Source: Anomaloglossus baeobatrachus
Lineage: Eukaryota; Chordata; Amphibia; Anura; Aromobatidae
Assembly: GCF_048569485.1 (NCBI RefSeq)
Contig: NC_134354.1
Location: 334,631,643-334,695,642, forward strand
Reading direction: 5' to 3'
DNA length: 64,000 bases
The notes under the pieces were generated by a model that did no database searches, was not told where the DNA came from, and saw only the letters and a list, made by a program, of their open reading frames with translations. The position numbers were made by a program, and so were the translations under genes. Below, in pieces: positions 11,186 through 23,055 of this stretch (positions are counted from its first letter, which is position 1; every line of letters begins with the position of its first letter).

Positions 11186-12304
11186 TGTGACGCCCTGGCA
11201 AAACCAGGTAGTCACAGATAGGCCCCTGCATAACACCTTCCCTCACTAGGAAACACACAGCCAACCTAGAAACCCTAGTCACCCTCCTTAGGGAAAGATA
11301 GACACACCAGTGGGCGGTACCAGGTGGTTGGGACACGCCCACCCAGAGGTCTAGACAGCCCAGGGCGGGAAAATAAGCAGTCTAGCTTCAGTCGAGCTTA
11401 GAGTTCAGTTTGGAGAGGAGTGTGGGCTGGAGCTAAGTGTAGCTCCAGCAGAGGAAGTTCAAGTTGAACGTTGCCAAGGTAGGAGCCCTGGTGCCTTGGC
11501 TAGGAGGCAGATAGTGGTCTCCGTCAGCAGGAGACAGGAAGGCGGCTCGGCAGAACCGAGGTGGACCAGGACAGGGTTGTAGCCCGCCGGTACCAACACG
11601 AGGAACCGACCCGGAAACGTAGCATAAAGGGGGGGTACTCGGACCCTGAAGCCAGCACCGGAAACAAGCGGACTGGTTAATTCACCGATTGAGGCCAGGA
11701 CTAGAGGTCCTGTCCCACCCAAAGTCCCTCATAGAAGATAACAGCCCACCGATAGGGATAGATGGTCACCTCCAGGGCCCATAGATCCCATGGGCCAGCG
11801 TCTGTGGGCACGGCTCCTTAGGCCACATCCAGCCGGGAGCGGACTCCTGAGTTTCAGACTAGGAAGTCCACCTTACACAAAACAGTGCAGAGGAAAAGGA
11901 TAGAGACCACCAGGCGGGTGAGGGCCGCGGCACCGGCCACCAGCACCTTGATTTACCAGAGACTTGTGTGGTTTATTAACTGTGAGTAAACAAAGACTTC
12001 CTGCGGTCGCTATACCCTGCACAATGAGACACTGGGTCCCGGGGCAACCATTCCTACCCATGGCGGGGTTAACAACTAGCTGCCACAACATCTCCCCCGG
12101 GTGCCCCACAACAGCAGCGGTGGTGTCCCATTTCACCACACACCGTGGGTGGCATCACAAACTTAATACGGCCTAGCCCGTACATTTACGTCCCCCCTTT
12201 TTATTCGGTGTGTCCGCGAGACCCCCGGGTCCGGAGACCCTCGAGCCACCACCCCTGAAGGCCCGGATCCGAGCAGCGGTGGCTGCTGGCATGGGGGCGG
12301 TACA
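11186..12304 (+). repeat. 3' LTR of the family B element
   Basis: About 1119 bases, from TGTGACGCCC to GGTACA, followed by CAGT. After the first third it resembles family A LTRs ('agcagcggtggtgtccca', 'ccgtgggtggc', 'ccccgggtccggag'-type blocks), unlike its partner LTR at 7427-8436. Confidence 0.7.
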
Positions 12305-12682
12305 CAGTCTACTCCTCTCCTTCAGGGACTCTCCTCACCAACTGACTTACTAACCGCTCTTTTTCAAACTAAGCCCCTCCCCTTCACTAACTCCCTCTAG
12401 CCCAGGAGTACTAGGGAAGCAGCTTACACATGGTGGCCACCTAGTGGCTGCTTAAACACATTACACCAGAACATAAACTTTAAACATTACATTTTACACA
12501 CAGTAGACATGCAGGTCTGGAGCGGCTGAGCTTTACACCCTCTTACATAGGTAACAATGTTGGTGCAGGCACAGCTGATGTTATGGAGATCTTATGCTTT
12601 CCTATCATTATCATTGTGTTCACATAGCGTGTATACACTTTTGAGATTTGTTATGGTATGTAATCCAAACTTTTCCGTCTTA

Positions 12683-12915
12683 GGGTACTTTCACACTTGC
12701 GTTATTTTCCTTCCGTTACAATCCGCCCTTTTGGGAAACAGCGGAATCCGTTAACGGATTCCGCTGTTTCCCATAGACTTGTATGGTTGACGGATTGTAC
12801 CAAAAGGAGCTGCGTTGCTTCCGCTGGGCGACGCTCCGTTGCTTCCGCCCAGCGGGAGGAACGCAGCATGTAACGTTATTTTGAGCAGCGGAATCCTCTG
12901 GATTTCACTGCGCAT

Positions 12916-12954
<39 letters not shown>

Positions 12955-13608
12955 AACTTTATTTTGGCTCGCGGTGGCCGAACGTTCAGCTGAGCGCCCG
13001 GCCGTCGGCAAGCGACAGCGCTCAGCTGAATGACCGGCCACCAGCATGCCCGGCCGCCGGCAAGTGACAGCGCTCAGCTGAGCGCCCGTCCGCCGGCATG
13101 CCCGGGCGCCGGCAAGTGACAGCGATCAGCTGATCACCCGGCGGCCGGCTGCAGGGAGCGATCAGCTGATCACCCGGCGGCCGGGAGCGATCAGCTGATC
13201 ACCCGGCAGCCGGCTGCAGGGAGCGATCAGCTGATCACCCGGCGGCCGGGAGCGATCAGCTGATCACCCGGCAGCCGGCTGCAGGGAGCGATCAGCTGAT
13301 CACCCGGCAGCCGGGAGCGATCAGCTGATCACCCGGCGGGCGGGAGCGATCAGCTGATCACCCGGCGGCCGGCTACTGGGAGCAATCAGCTGATCACCCA
13401 GCGGCCGGCTGCAGGGAACGATCAGCTGATCGTTCACTATAGTCTGCCGCTGGTAAAACCGGGAAAAAAAAAAAAAAAAAATCAAAACGAATTGCGTTGT
13501 TTTGCAGCATCCGTTGCATCCGTTGTGTCACTATATGCAACACATCCGTTGCATCCGTTACACAACGCAATGCAACGGATACCGTTCAACGCAAGTGTGA
13601 AAGTAGCC
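12683..13608. mobile_element. Harbinger-type MITE with TTA target duplication
   Basis: The terminal inverted repeats GGGTACTTTCACACTTGCGT and GGCTACTTTCACACTTGCGT (reverse complement of the right end) flank 926 bases with TTA on both sides (12680-12682, 13609-13611). A poly-T run near 12920 and a poly-A run near 13465 face each other. The interior carries the palindromic array listed next. No transposase is encoded. The 3-base TTA duplication is typical of PIF/Harbinger. Confidence 0.85.
13123..13434. repeat. Array of palindromic GATCAGCTGATC boxes
   Basis: About ten copies of GATCAGCTGATC (one has a changed base) alternate with 'acccggcggccggctgcagg' or a shorter 'acccggcggccgggagc' spacer, giving spacings of about 27-45 bases. 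Each box is a perfect 12-base palindrome containing the E-box CAGCTG. Just upstream (about 12970-13100) related units carry CAGCTGAGCGCCC without the full palindrome. Confidence 0.85.
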
Positions 13609-14286
13609 TTATTCTGTTGTTAATAAAGCGAAGTTAGAAAAAAGGAGTGTGATAAACCAACAGAGATAGACAGACAGGGGAAACCAAAACTCAATCTCTT
13701 AGTACACTCACACAAAGGTATAAGACAATAAGAGGTTAGGGGGAAAATAAGAGCAAGGAGTAAACAACAAGACATTGAGAGAATTCCACAACTCCAAGCA
13801 CCACACAATATAATCACCAGAAGGACTAGTACACACCAGCACACAGACCCACACAACCGTAAACTATAGTCAGCATGGGAAGACAGATTCCACCATCTTA
13901 AAAAGGCGGGGAGTACATGTGATAGGTTTTCAGGATAGCAGAAGTTAATTCTTGCTGGTCTGACCATTAATAAGCACACAGCTGGTCGACTTCTTAGCCT
14001 GCCTGTATAGCTCAGAAGCACCCAAGAAACCATAGTGTGGAGTGTCAGAATCTGTGGTGTGAACAGCGTCTGATGAAGCTATGACATTCAGCGAGTTTTA
14101 GCAAAACTCCGTGTGACCACGAGATGGAAAAATTAAGTTCTCCATCTTATCCTCACTTGTGCTTTGAGTTTCGCGTGCGAGAGAATCTGATCACAATATA
14201 ATGACACTCAGCTCACACTCTGATCACAATTTGAGCCGAGTGTCAGCATAATTAGCCCAATTTTCACGCATAAGAGAATTCATAGC
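13609..14286. other. No gene recognised
   Basis: The minus strand of 13620-14033 is open but has low-complexity hydrophobic composition and no recognisable family. From about 14040 the text is MITE-like (cactcagctcacactctgatcac). I see no exon, RNA gene or clear boundary. Confidence 0.35.
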
Positions 14287-14711
14287 CATGTGACCTCAGC
14301 CTTCGGGTTCGCTCACATGAATGAATAAATCAGACCAGTGCAATCCAATAAAAAAAGGGATTGTACTAAGACTAATGTCATTTAATGAGACAGTGTAGAA
14401 CTGCAGAGTTTTTTCCACAGTGTATTCGGCATGAGAAAAAAATTGCAACATGCTGTGACTTGACTCCGAAATTAGTGCAGTGTAAGAATAACATCGGATG
14501 ACATACAGTCCATTGGTACGACATCTGATTTTTAGGGATACTTTACAATTCTGTAAGGTGAAAACTGTAAGTTGTCCTGTAAAAGATTGGTAGCAATAGG
14601 ATTTCCATACAGACAGCACATGGATGAGAGATGAGAAAAAAAAATCATCCCACTTTTCTGGATAAGAATGGGACCGATTTTTTTACATGCTCGTGTGACC
14701 CAAGCCTAATA
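14287..14711. mobile_element. MITE related to the copies at 18.9 and 51.6 kb
   Basis: The left end 'agccttcgggttcgctcaca' pairs with the reverse complement of the right end 'aggcttgggtcacacgagca'. The flanking interior (ctcagctcacactctgatcac, ttgagccgagtgtca) is shared with 18930-19365 and 51590-51958. No coding capacity. Confidence 0.55.
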
Positions 14712-15134
14712 TTTAAACTAGCCACAGCCGGAGATTTTCTGCTCTCATTTTTAATATTACTCAGTCACCATTAGGTTTTCATAACTGATCGGGAAGACGT
14801 GGTAGCTAAAGAAAGACACGTTTGGCATATGGAGAGCACATAGATGACAAGTGAGAAAAAGCTCATCTGGATGAGAATGGTACCGATTTTTTTATATGCT
14901 CGTGTAGCGCCCCTGAGGCTTTAGTCACCACAGGGTGCAGTGTTCTTCCCGGGTAAGGAAGAGGTCATTGCCGGTAACCACCACATAACATACAGTCAGC
15001 TGCCCTCCCACTGGGACTGGGCTAGAGTAGGGCCTGGGGTTGACCATCACTAAAGTAGTGGATCCCCAGCCCACTAGTTCAGCAACCCGGGCGGTGGAGC
15101 TAGACACTGGGGAGTAAGGCGACATACACATTCA

Positions 15135-16902
15135 GGCCCCCTTCACACGTCCATGAAAAACACGTGCGTGTCTTACGTGCCATTTTTCGGGTCCGTGTTC
15201 CGTATTTTTTGTCTGCTTTTCTGGTATGTGTGACATCCGTATGATTGTGTATGCAAGCTGTGTGTGTGTGGAATGTCCGTGTGTGCATGAGATACGTAAG
15301 TGTAATGTCCGTGTGTTGCCCGTGTGAAATGTTCCGTGTGTGATGCACAATGTCGTTGCTATATGCCCGCTGACAGCAGACAGCGTCGCGCAATGAGAAT
15401 GAACTCGGGTGAACTTTACCCGACTTCATTGTCATCCCGTGGCTCTGTCTGTGTCGCATACTGATTAGCGGTCACCCGTGAAGGACTCACCGGTGACCGG
15501 TAATCTGAGTGACTGAAGTGAGCAGCGCGATTAGCGCTGCCATCACTCAGGTTACCTGCGGCTAGCTAGAGTCCTCCACCCGAGACCGCAACTCACCTGT
15601 GACTTCATCGCTGTCACTCGGGCGACTTGCTGTCACTGTTGGAGGATCTAGCGGTGGCCGCGAGTTACCTGAGTGACATCATCGCTGATCGCGCTCTACT
15701 CACCTCAGTTTCTGCGTGGAGCTGACAGGAGCGGCGGTGTTCTACTGCAGCTCCTGTCACCTTCATGTAACAGAGCTGAGAGCGTCGCGGGTCCTTCGTG
15801 GATTACGTCGGACATGGATGGGTTTTTGGGGGCTTAATAAAGTGGTGAACGAGGGTGTTTGTTATTGTTTATTATTTCAAATAAAGGATTTTTGAACTGT
15901 GTGAGTTTATTTACTTTAACTCACAGGTTATTCATTGGGGGTGTCTCATAGATGCCTGCAATGATTAACCTAGGACTTAGTGGCAGCTATGGGCTGCTGC
16001 CATTAACTCCTTATTACCTTGATTGCCACCGCACGAGGGCAAATCATGATGGCCGGGTACAGTCCCGGGACTGTCGCATCAAAAGGATGCGGCAATTCTG
16101 GGTGGCAGCTGGCTGATATTGTTAGGCTGGGGGGTTCCCCATAACGTGGGGCTCCCCATCCTGAGAATTCCAGCCTTCAGCCGTTTGGCTTTACCCTGGC
16201 TGGTATCAAAATTGGGGGGGACCGCAAGTCGTTTTTTTTTAATTATTTATTTTTTTCTGCTCGATATTGACACTCCCACCGGCGGCTGTGATTGGTTGAA
16301 GTGAAACAGCTGTCACTCAGCGTGGGGGCGTGTCTGACTGCAACCAATCATAGGTGCCGGTGGGCGGGGAAAGCAGAGAATACGAGATTGAATAATGAGC
16401 GTCCGGCTTTTTCAAAATAGTAAAAGCCGCCAGAGTTTTTTTAACAGCTGTGCAGCGCCGTGCCGGTGATCGGGGAACGCTGAGTATGAGAGAGGGGGGA
16501 GACTAACCGACAGACTGAGAGAGGGACAGACAAGAGAGAGACCGACCGACGGACTGAGGGAGATTGACTGACATACACAGAAATAAAAGAATGACCGACA
16601 TCGCTTCAAAAAAGCACAAAACGTACAAGGACCATACGGAGATGCATCTGTGTCACGTACGTGTGCTCACGGACCAATAGACTTTCATTGGGTGCGTGTG
16701 TGCGTGTTCCGTGCAGAAAACAGACATGCATCCGTGTGTTACGGACAAAAAAAGTATCACGCACATGGACACACGCACCTTATGGAAAAACGCACGTGTA
16801 ACTACAAACATTGAATTACATTGGAGTACGTGTGTCCATGTCTCCGGTACATACAGAAATGGACCAAACACGCACGTGTTTCACGGACGTGAGAAGGGGG
16901 CC
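15135..16902. mobile_element. Large Harbinger-type non-autonomous element with TCA duplication and shared cargo
   Basis: The TIRs GGCCCCCTTCACACGTCCAT and GGCCCCCTTCTCACGTCCGT (reverse complement of the right end) are flanked by TCA (15132-15134 and 16903-16905). It is 1768 bases long. The block about 15830-16400 is a cargo shared, inverted, with 33.88-34.45 kb: 'cagtcccgggactgt', a 'gctggtatcaaaattgg' motif, 'ccaccggcggctgtgattgg' and 'gtgggggcgtgtctg'. It encodes no transposase. Confidence 0.8.
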
Positions 16903-17034
16903 TCAGACAGTTAAACACAGACCAAGGGACAAGTGAGGCATGGGGAGAAAATGGTCGTTGGGGAGAGAGCTGCGCCATAGCTCCCTCAGGACCGAGCTCA
17001 AAAAGCAGGGTGCAGAGCCCTAGGCTGGTGGATT

Positions 17035-18236
17035 TGTGGAGCCCCTCAGGTGCGGTGTAGCGGTGCATTACCTTCAGGGACTCCACGTGGTGGGACGGTT
17101 CTGGTCACAGGTAAGATGTCTTCTTTTAGGATTGTCGTGACACCACTCTCGGAATTGTGGTCAGTGGGGACCGCCACTGCAGATTAAGGGGGTGCCTGGG
17201 GCTGATGGTGGGTGCAGTTGGATGTAGTGGCCTCCCGAGAGTGAGGCAAGCCCCAGGGCCCTGTGTAGGAGTGTGGAACCACAAGGCGCAGAATAACTCA
17301 ACACAAGCAGAATGTCTTTCAAGGGTTTTACTCACTGTTGAAGGCAGGGTGAGTAACCCGGGCGTAGCTGGGATGAACCAGGCCCAAACCAGGCGTCCTT
17401 CAGGCTGACTTGAGAGGGTGGCTACTGACTCGCCTTCCTTAGCCCTTTTGTTGTTTGTGATGACCCCGACTTGCAGTCCCTATGGGGATCACCCAGGAAG
17501 TTACTGCTCCCCTCGTTTCGGCCCATTTGCTTGTAACCTGGACCAGGTCACTCCGGCTGCTTGCCTCCTGTGAACTATGGGCCCTCACTTTGCTATGTGG
17601 CTGCGGACTCTGTGGTGTCGTCTTGGGGGTTTGAAGTGCCCCCTCAGGCAGGTTTGGCAGAAGAAAGCTGGATCTATCTCTGCACTGGGACCTGTTACCC
17701 GTTTGGGCCTGGTTACTCCCTGGCAGTCCCCTTACTTTGCCACCCTGTTGCTCTCTCTAGCCTTGGGTGGATTTCGGGCGGCACTACCAGGTGACCGATC
17801 TCCCCCGTCAGTAGTCACTGCGCGGATGCTGTTAGGCTGCAACAGCTCCAGGGTCTGCTTCTGCTCTCCCTGAGCTGCACACTAAACCGGCTCACTTGTG
17901 GGTCCTCCACTTCTGCTCTGTCCGAGCTCCACTTCCACACTCCTCTCTCTTCAACTCCCTGCTCCAGACTGCTACTCCCTCCTTCTTCCTCTTTCCCCTT
18001 TGTGCCTGCCTATGCCACCTAGCAACCAGGCTCTCTACCACACCCCTTGAGTGGACATGGAGGCCACACCCCCTCCTGGAAGTTCTCAGGAGTCCTCCCA
18101 AAGGTACATGTGTGAGACCTGATTACTATGCGCCTGTGTAGTCACACCTTGGTCAGCCTTCTAGATTACCTGTATTGTACTGCCCCCAGCATGGGTGCAG
18201 TACTCAGTGGTGCCTGACCAGGTCAGGGGCGCTACA
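17035..18236 (-). mobile_element. Solo LTR (family C), minus strand
   Basis: On the minus strand it starts TGTAGCGCCCCTGACC and ends GGGGCTCCACA, about 1200 bases. Flanks GATT (17031-17034) and GATA (18237-18240) suggest a 4-base duplication with one change. It faces the older plus-strand LTR it landed in. Related minus-strand LTRs are at 30525-31759 and 37080-37581. Confidence 0.6.
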
Positions 18237-18929
18237 GATACTTCAAGTCCCACCAGCAGAATCCGCCGGGCAGAGGATTTCAAGTCTTCTGGCCCACACA
18301 AAGTGCCCAGGGCACAGCAGCATACTAGAATCAGGAGCCATGACAAAAGAGCGGCACCAGTAAAGGACTCGTGCTGCCTGCCATTCGGGACAGGAATGGA
18401 GCCAATACAAGGACTCGGGTCCCAGTGTAGCTTCAAGCTGCGGGGACTCACACAACACAGCGAGGAAGGCCTTACAGAGAAAAGCACCGGCTCTGACCTC
18501 CGAACTATCCGGGATCGGCTGGAGCCCATGATGGTGGGACCTGGCACTCCACAGGCGGTGACATCTCAGTGAGTAAAGAACTTTAACTGCAAGCTCTGTG
18601 TCGTCCAATCCTTCCCGCGCCCTACCCTCGATATAGCTGCACAGCAATAGGAGACTACTACTCCCAACATACCTGGGGCTTGAGCTCTACCTGTGAAGAG
18701 CTGCACCAACCCAGCTGAGCTACCATCTGCCCCAAAAGACATCTCCCGTGACCCCTATGTTAGCTGCAAAGCATAAGTGGCGTCACGAATACAAACTCTA
18801 TCCTCCCCTGTAAATAACCACTCTGTCTTTATTGACACCGCCGGGGTCACGGAACCGGGCCTGGCTGCTGTGACATCCCAAACCCCATACACCTGCCCAG
18901 TGAGAAGTCATCCCCCGTAGGCTGCGCTC

Positions 18930-19365
18930 ACACGGCTGTGGAATCTCATATGCGGGTCAATTATGCTAATGAATTGGCTCAAACACTGATCAGAGTTTGA
19001 GCCAAGTGTCATTTACTGTGATCCAATTCACTTCCATGAGAGAATCGTATCACAGGTATGGAGAAGACAGAGAGATTAATCTCTCCATCTTCTCCATTGT
19101 CTTTGTCAGCATATATCACACTGCACTCCGAGTGCAGTCCAATATTTTGCATGCACCCATAGACTTGTATGGGTGCACGTGATCTGAGTTACCCCGCCAT
19201 TCGCAGCATGCTGTGATTTTTTTCTCATGCCACATCAGCATGAAAAATAAAGCAGTGATTGGCACTGCTCCATAGTATAACATTTGTCAAAGAGCTATCT
19301 GATAAAATCTAGTCTAGTAGAATAAAGTCTGTTTTATACAGTACACTCATGTGAGCAAGCCCTTA
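18930..19365. mobile_element. MITE of the 14.3/51.6 kb family
   Basis: The left end 'aggctgcgctcacacggctg' and the right end 'catgtgagcaagccctta' face each other. The interior shares 'gagccaagtgtca', 'gagagattaatctctccatc' and 'ttttgcatgcaccc' with the copy at 51590-51958. No coding capacity. Confidence 0.6.
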
Positions 19366-20039
19366 AAGGGAATCTGCCAGATTCAATACACACTATATAC
19401 TGCATACATTTTATAGAGCAGGAAGAGCTGAGAAGATTGATGTTTTTTCGAGATTCTTTAATACTTAGCATTTATTGATTGAAATCTCCGTTCATTATGG
19501 GCTTATACAGTAGGTAGTCCAATCAGTGAGTGTCAGCTATCCATGTATGAGCATGCAAGTGTCAGTAAAGGATAGGTCCACCCATTTGACTACTAAGCCC
19601 AGAATGAGCAGAGGTTTCAATTAATAACTTATAAGCTACATCATATTAGTTATACTATACCAATCTGCTCAGGTCTATACCAGCTGCTCTGTATCATACT
19701 TCCTACACATCAGACATGATGGACAATATTATTGGTTCCATTTAGTATGCATATTGACTCTTTAGAGAGAAATTGGACTTGAACTATTGTCCTCTTCCTC
19801 TCTGAAGAGGCAATTTGCATATTTAATTCCCAGAGGAGCAGCAAACAATGTATAAGTCTACTTACGCACTATGAGAGATGTGAACAAAACTTTTAAAGAA
19901 ACATAGGTTAAGATTAGATACTCATTTATGAGCTTTAGGCATAAAAACATTAACATTTAAAGGAACCTGCTGCATTCTAAACATCTGTTTAAGGAAAAAG
20001 TCACACTGGTGTATGACTCGCATTGCACTCGGCCCCATG
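19366..20039. other. No gene; MITE edge at the right
   Basis: It starts 'aaagggaatctgccagattc' (about 19366), a common repeat-like opening. Text from about 19995 ('aagtcacactggtgtatgactcgcattgcactcgg') looks like a MITE end that resumes after the LTR element at 24492. I see no exon. Confidence 0.35.
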
Positions 20040-20043
20040 TAAG

Positions 20044-21175
20044 TGTCGCCGGCGGAGGGGACGCGCTCACCACGCTCGGGTCCGGGGCTTCTGCTGCTGC
20101 TCGGTGGCTCGAGCGGTGGGGCCTGGACCCAGGGACTCGAGCAGCACTCCTCGTCCACGAGTGAAAATGGGTGGTTTGCTTGGGGAGATAGTTCGTGACG
20201 CCACCCACAGGTCGTGGTGATTATGGGCACCACCGCTGCTGGTGACAGGGATCCCGGGAGGGATGGTAGGGAGCAGCTAGGATGTTGTCCCCTCTGTGGG
20301 TAGGGTTGGTGATCCCGGGGCCCGGTTGGCAATACGGGGAGGCTGGATGGCCGGGCTGCAGGGTTGCAGGGGCAGCGCGGCGAGGTGCCGGATGGCACTG
20401 GTGTACTCACTCAGGAAGTCAATGACAGAGTCTCTGGTAAACCAAACGGCCGGATGGACGGGTCTCGCAGCCGGCTGCAGTGTTTGTGCTCTCCCCGGAC
20501 AGGGTGATGGTGGCTGTCTTTCCCTGCACCTTGTTAGAATGTTCTGACTCCTGTGGTTGCCCACCGGTAGTCCGCTCCCCGGCGTATAGGTACTGAAGGA
20601 GCCCGTTTTGCTTGCAGGTTCTGGCCCTTGGATCTCTAGCCTATGGCGGTGGTTGTGTATCCTCACGGTGTGGACTGTTGCCTTCTGTCGGGTCGTGGTT
20701 GTTAGGAAACCCCTGGGGTTCCGGTCACACTTGGATTTGACCTTTGTCGGTGGCTCCAAGCCTAGTCGGGGTCCGATGGCCCTGCCTGTGTGCTTAGGTT
20801 CACTCCGCTCCCCAGCTCGGTACCGGTGGGCCGCTGCTCGACCCCAGTCCTACGGTTCCACAGAGATCCACTAACTCCTGCAGTTGGCCACCACCGTCTG
20901 CCAACATTGCTGACAGTGCCTGGGCTCCTACCCAGACACTAACAGGTTCTGTCCTCTCACTTTCACCTACAAACTTAATCTGTCACTTTTCCCGCCTCCA
21001 GGCTTGTGAACTCCTCGGTGGGCGGGGCCAACCGCCTGGCTCCACCTCACCTGGTGTGGACATCAGACCCTGGAGGGAGGCAACAAGGGTTTTTGTTTGA
21101 CTGGTGTGAACTGTCCAGGGAAGGGGTGTGTGTGGTGTTATGTCTGTGACTACCTGGCTAGTCCAGGGTGTCACA
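20044..21175 (-). repeat. 3' LTR of the family A element
   Basis: On the minus strand it runs from TGTGACACCCTGGACTAGCC to CGGCGACA. A polypurine tract (minus 'aagggggaa') lies right before it, on the + strand at 21176-21184. Confidence 0.85.
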
Positions 21176-21894
21176 TTCCCCCTTGCTGAAATGCAGACCG
21201 TCCGCGGGCTGCCCGTCCATCACCGGTTTTATTTTTCTGCAAAATATAATTTAACATTTAAAACATTTAACACAAGCATATTTTTAGTTTTTCCCTTACA
21301 GGAGGCATGGCACTTTAACGTTGCAAAACATATAAAAAACATTTTTAATAATAATGGACGGGTTCATGTTCATCCGCTTCCCCACCCAAGTAACCTAAAC
21401 CTTGATGCTGCCCCTAAGAAACGGGCAGCACCCCTCTTCCCCAGTCCGGAAGCAGGAACTCGGTTCCAGGTCGCCCAAGCGGGAACGGGTACGGTATCTC
21501 GCACCCGGCTGTCACTTCAGGGGACCCCACGTCCAAGGGGGCCCCTGACCCCTGGAGGATGGCCACCGGTCCTGGTGGTGGCCGGACCCCAGCCTACTCT
21601 GCTGCGGGTCCTCCCTCCAATCTGCCTCTCCGGAGGCGGCAACGGAATACAGCCCACAAACTATTTACAAGGCCACAAGTTCGTGGTTGGCCTGCAAGTT
21701 CTCGGACGTGTTCATGAGCAGTTTCTCATGTGGGCTGAAACATACTGATGGTCCCAACGGGGACAACTTTCTCCTTCACGGACGGTAATCAGGTTACAAA
21801 CTCAGATGATTAATATTCATTCATTCATTCAACTGAAACAAAGTGCTGGGGGTCCCAGCGGGGACAACTGTAGTGCAACGGAGGGCCGCTGCCA

Positions 21895-23055
21895 TTATTT
21901 GAGGTCGCCGTCGTCGTATGTTTCCTCCGGATCCATCTTGGGACTGTACGGCAGAGGAGGTGACCGGGGCTGCTCGGGATCACTGCGGCTCACCCTTCTC
22001 TGAACATCCAGGGCGAACCATCCTCTCTCTCCGAGGTGGCAGGTGTAGGTAACCAACTCACCCGCACGTAGCTCACGCTCCGGATGTCCCAGGGGCAGCT
22101 GGCTGTGCACATCTCGCCGGGAGAAGAACGCCTCGACCCCCAGGCTTGGCACATAAATAAACCCCCATCCACCCCGGGGGCAGAACTGCCGGACTTGGAC
22201 TTCGAAGGTCGGGCCCCGTGCTTCGGGAGGGGCTTTTCGGAGAGCGGCCTTTGCCTCGATAGTGCGTGCCAACGTAGCAGCCTTTTCCTTCTCCCGGGCC
22301 TCTATCTCACGGCCCATCGGGTTCAGCTGCCGCTCCCAACATGGCGGCTCCTTTAGCGCGGGGGTCGGGCCCAGCAGGCACCCCCCGATGCGGGCCATGA
22401 CCGGCATCATCTGGGTTGGGGAGCATCACTGTGTCGCGGCCTGCATCGCTGCCCTGCAGCGGCAACCCTCCGCAGCCTCAGCCGAGGCCTGGAGCTTGGG
22501 GGCGGATAGTGTCACCTTTCGGGTCTGGGACGGGCCATCGTCCACTTCTGTGCTGGCCGGGTGGACTGCCGGGGTTTCTTCAGGTGTGGCCGCCTCTGAG
22601 TCGGATGGCTCCCTTCGGGGAGCGGGCACCTTCCAAGGAAGCAGAGTCGGTGCTGGCCGTGCAAGCTGTTGTTCGCGGGCAGCGCCTGCGGGTGGATCTT
22701 CGCGGGCGGGGATGATGTCATCTCTTGCCGGGTTCGGGAGCAACGGGCTGACCGGCGGGGTGGCGACGACCAATGCGGGCAGCGGGGGACGTAGCAGGCT
22801 GAGCGAGGGCAGACCGGGCCCCTCAGCCGCAGCGACCAGTCCCTCCGGGACACAGGGGCGTGGGTCACTCACCCGTTCCTCCAACTCTGCTTCCACCTCA
22901 CGGGCCCGCACGGCCACCACCACTTCCACCATTCCAGCCTCCCATTCTTGTACGAGGAGCTGGAGCCGGGTCTGCAACCTGCGGCTTAACTGCGCCACCC
23001 GGGTTTCCACCCACGCCACTGTACCGGGCATGGGCCTGCTGTACGGGACGGACAT
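21895..23055 (-). pseudogene. Gag-like region of the family A element with a cold-shock-like domain
   Basis: Two neighbouring minus-strand open areas are seen: 22426-23055, with a proline-rich N-terminal part (GTVAWVETRVAQLSRRLQTR, then EERVSDPRPCVPEG), and 21895-22410. The second holds a basic helix-like stretch (REIEAREKEKAATLART) and then a segment resembling a cold-shock/OB fold: RGGWGFI (RNP1-like), EAFFSRRDV (RNP2-like), GELVTYTCHLGERGWFALDV. The same order is seen in the family B element. The role, by analogy with gag, would be RNA binding and particle assembly; the fold assignment is inference from motif spacing. It is treated as a fossil. Confidence 0.55.

Larger units (their letters stand above)
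7427..12304 (+). mobile_element. Non-autonomous LTR retrotransposon (family B), broken
   Basis: The parts in order are: 5' LTR 7427-8436 (TGTGACACCC...GTTACA), primer-binding site 8439-8456, internal region with a gag-like area and a cold-shock-like segment, polypurine tract 11178-11185, and 3' LTR 11186-12304 (TGTGACGCCC...GGTACA). The whole is flanked by the 4-base duplication CAGT (7423-7426 and 12305-12308). I recognise no protease, reverse transcriptase or integrase in the roughly 2.75 kb interior. The two LTRs agree for about 380 bases and then differ, so the insertion looks like a mosaic. The coding region is broken in a few places. Confidence 0.75.
14903..18890 (+). mobile_element. 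LTR (family C), plus strand, split by two later insertions; broken
   Basis: It starts TGTAGCGCCCCTGAGGC and continues to 15134. It resumes after a MITE (15135-16902) to 17034, and again after a minus-strand LTR of the same family (17035-18236) to roughly 18890. The last piece holds 'gtggcgtcacgaatac' and 'gccggggtcacggaaccggg', typical of the 3' part of such LTRs. The right end is uncertain and no coding region is attached. Confidence 0.5.

Noticed and set aside
13123-13434. CRISPR-like array of palindromic repeats
   Set aside because: The spacers are near-identical, the setting is a eukaryotic MITE, and no cas-like gene is present.
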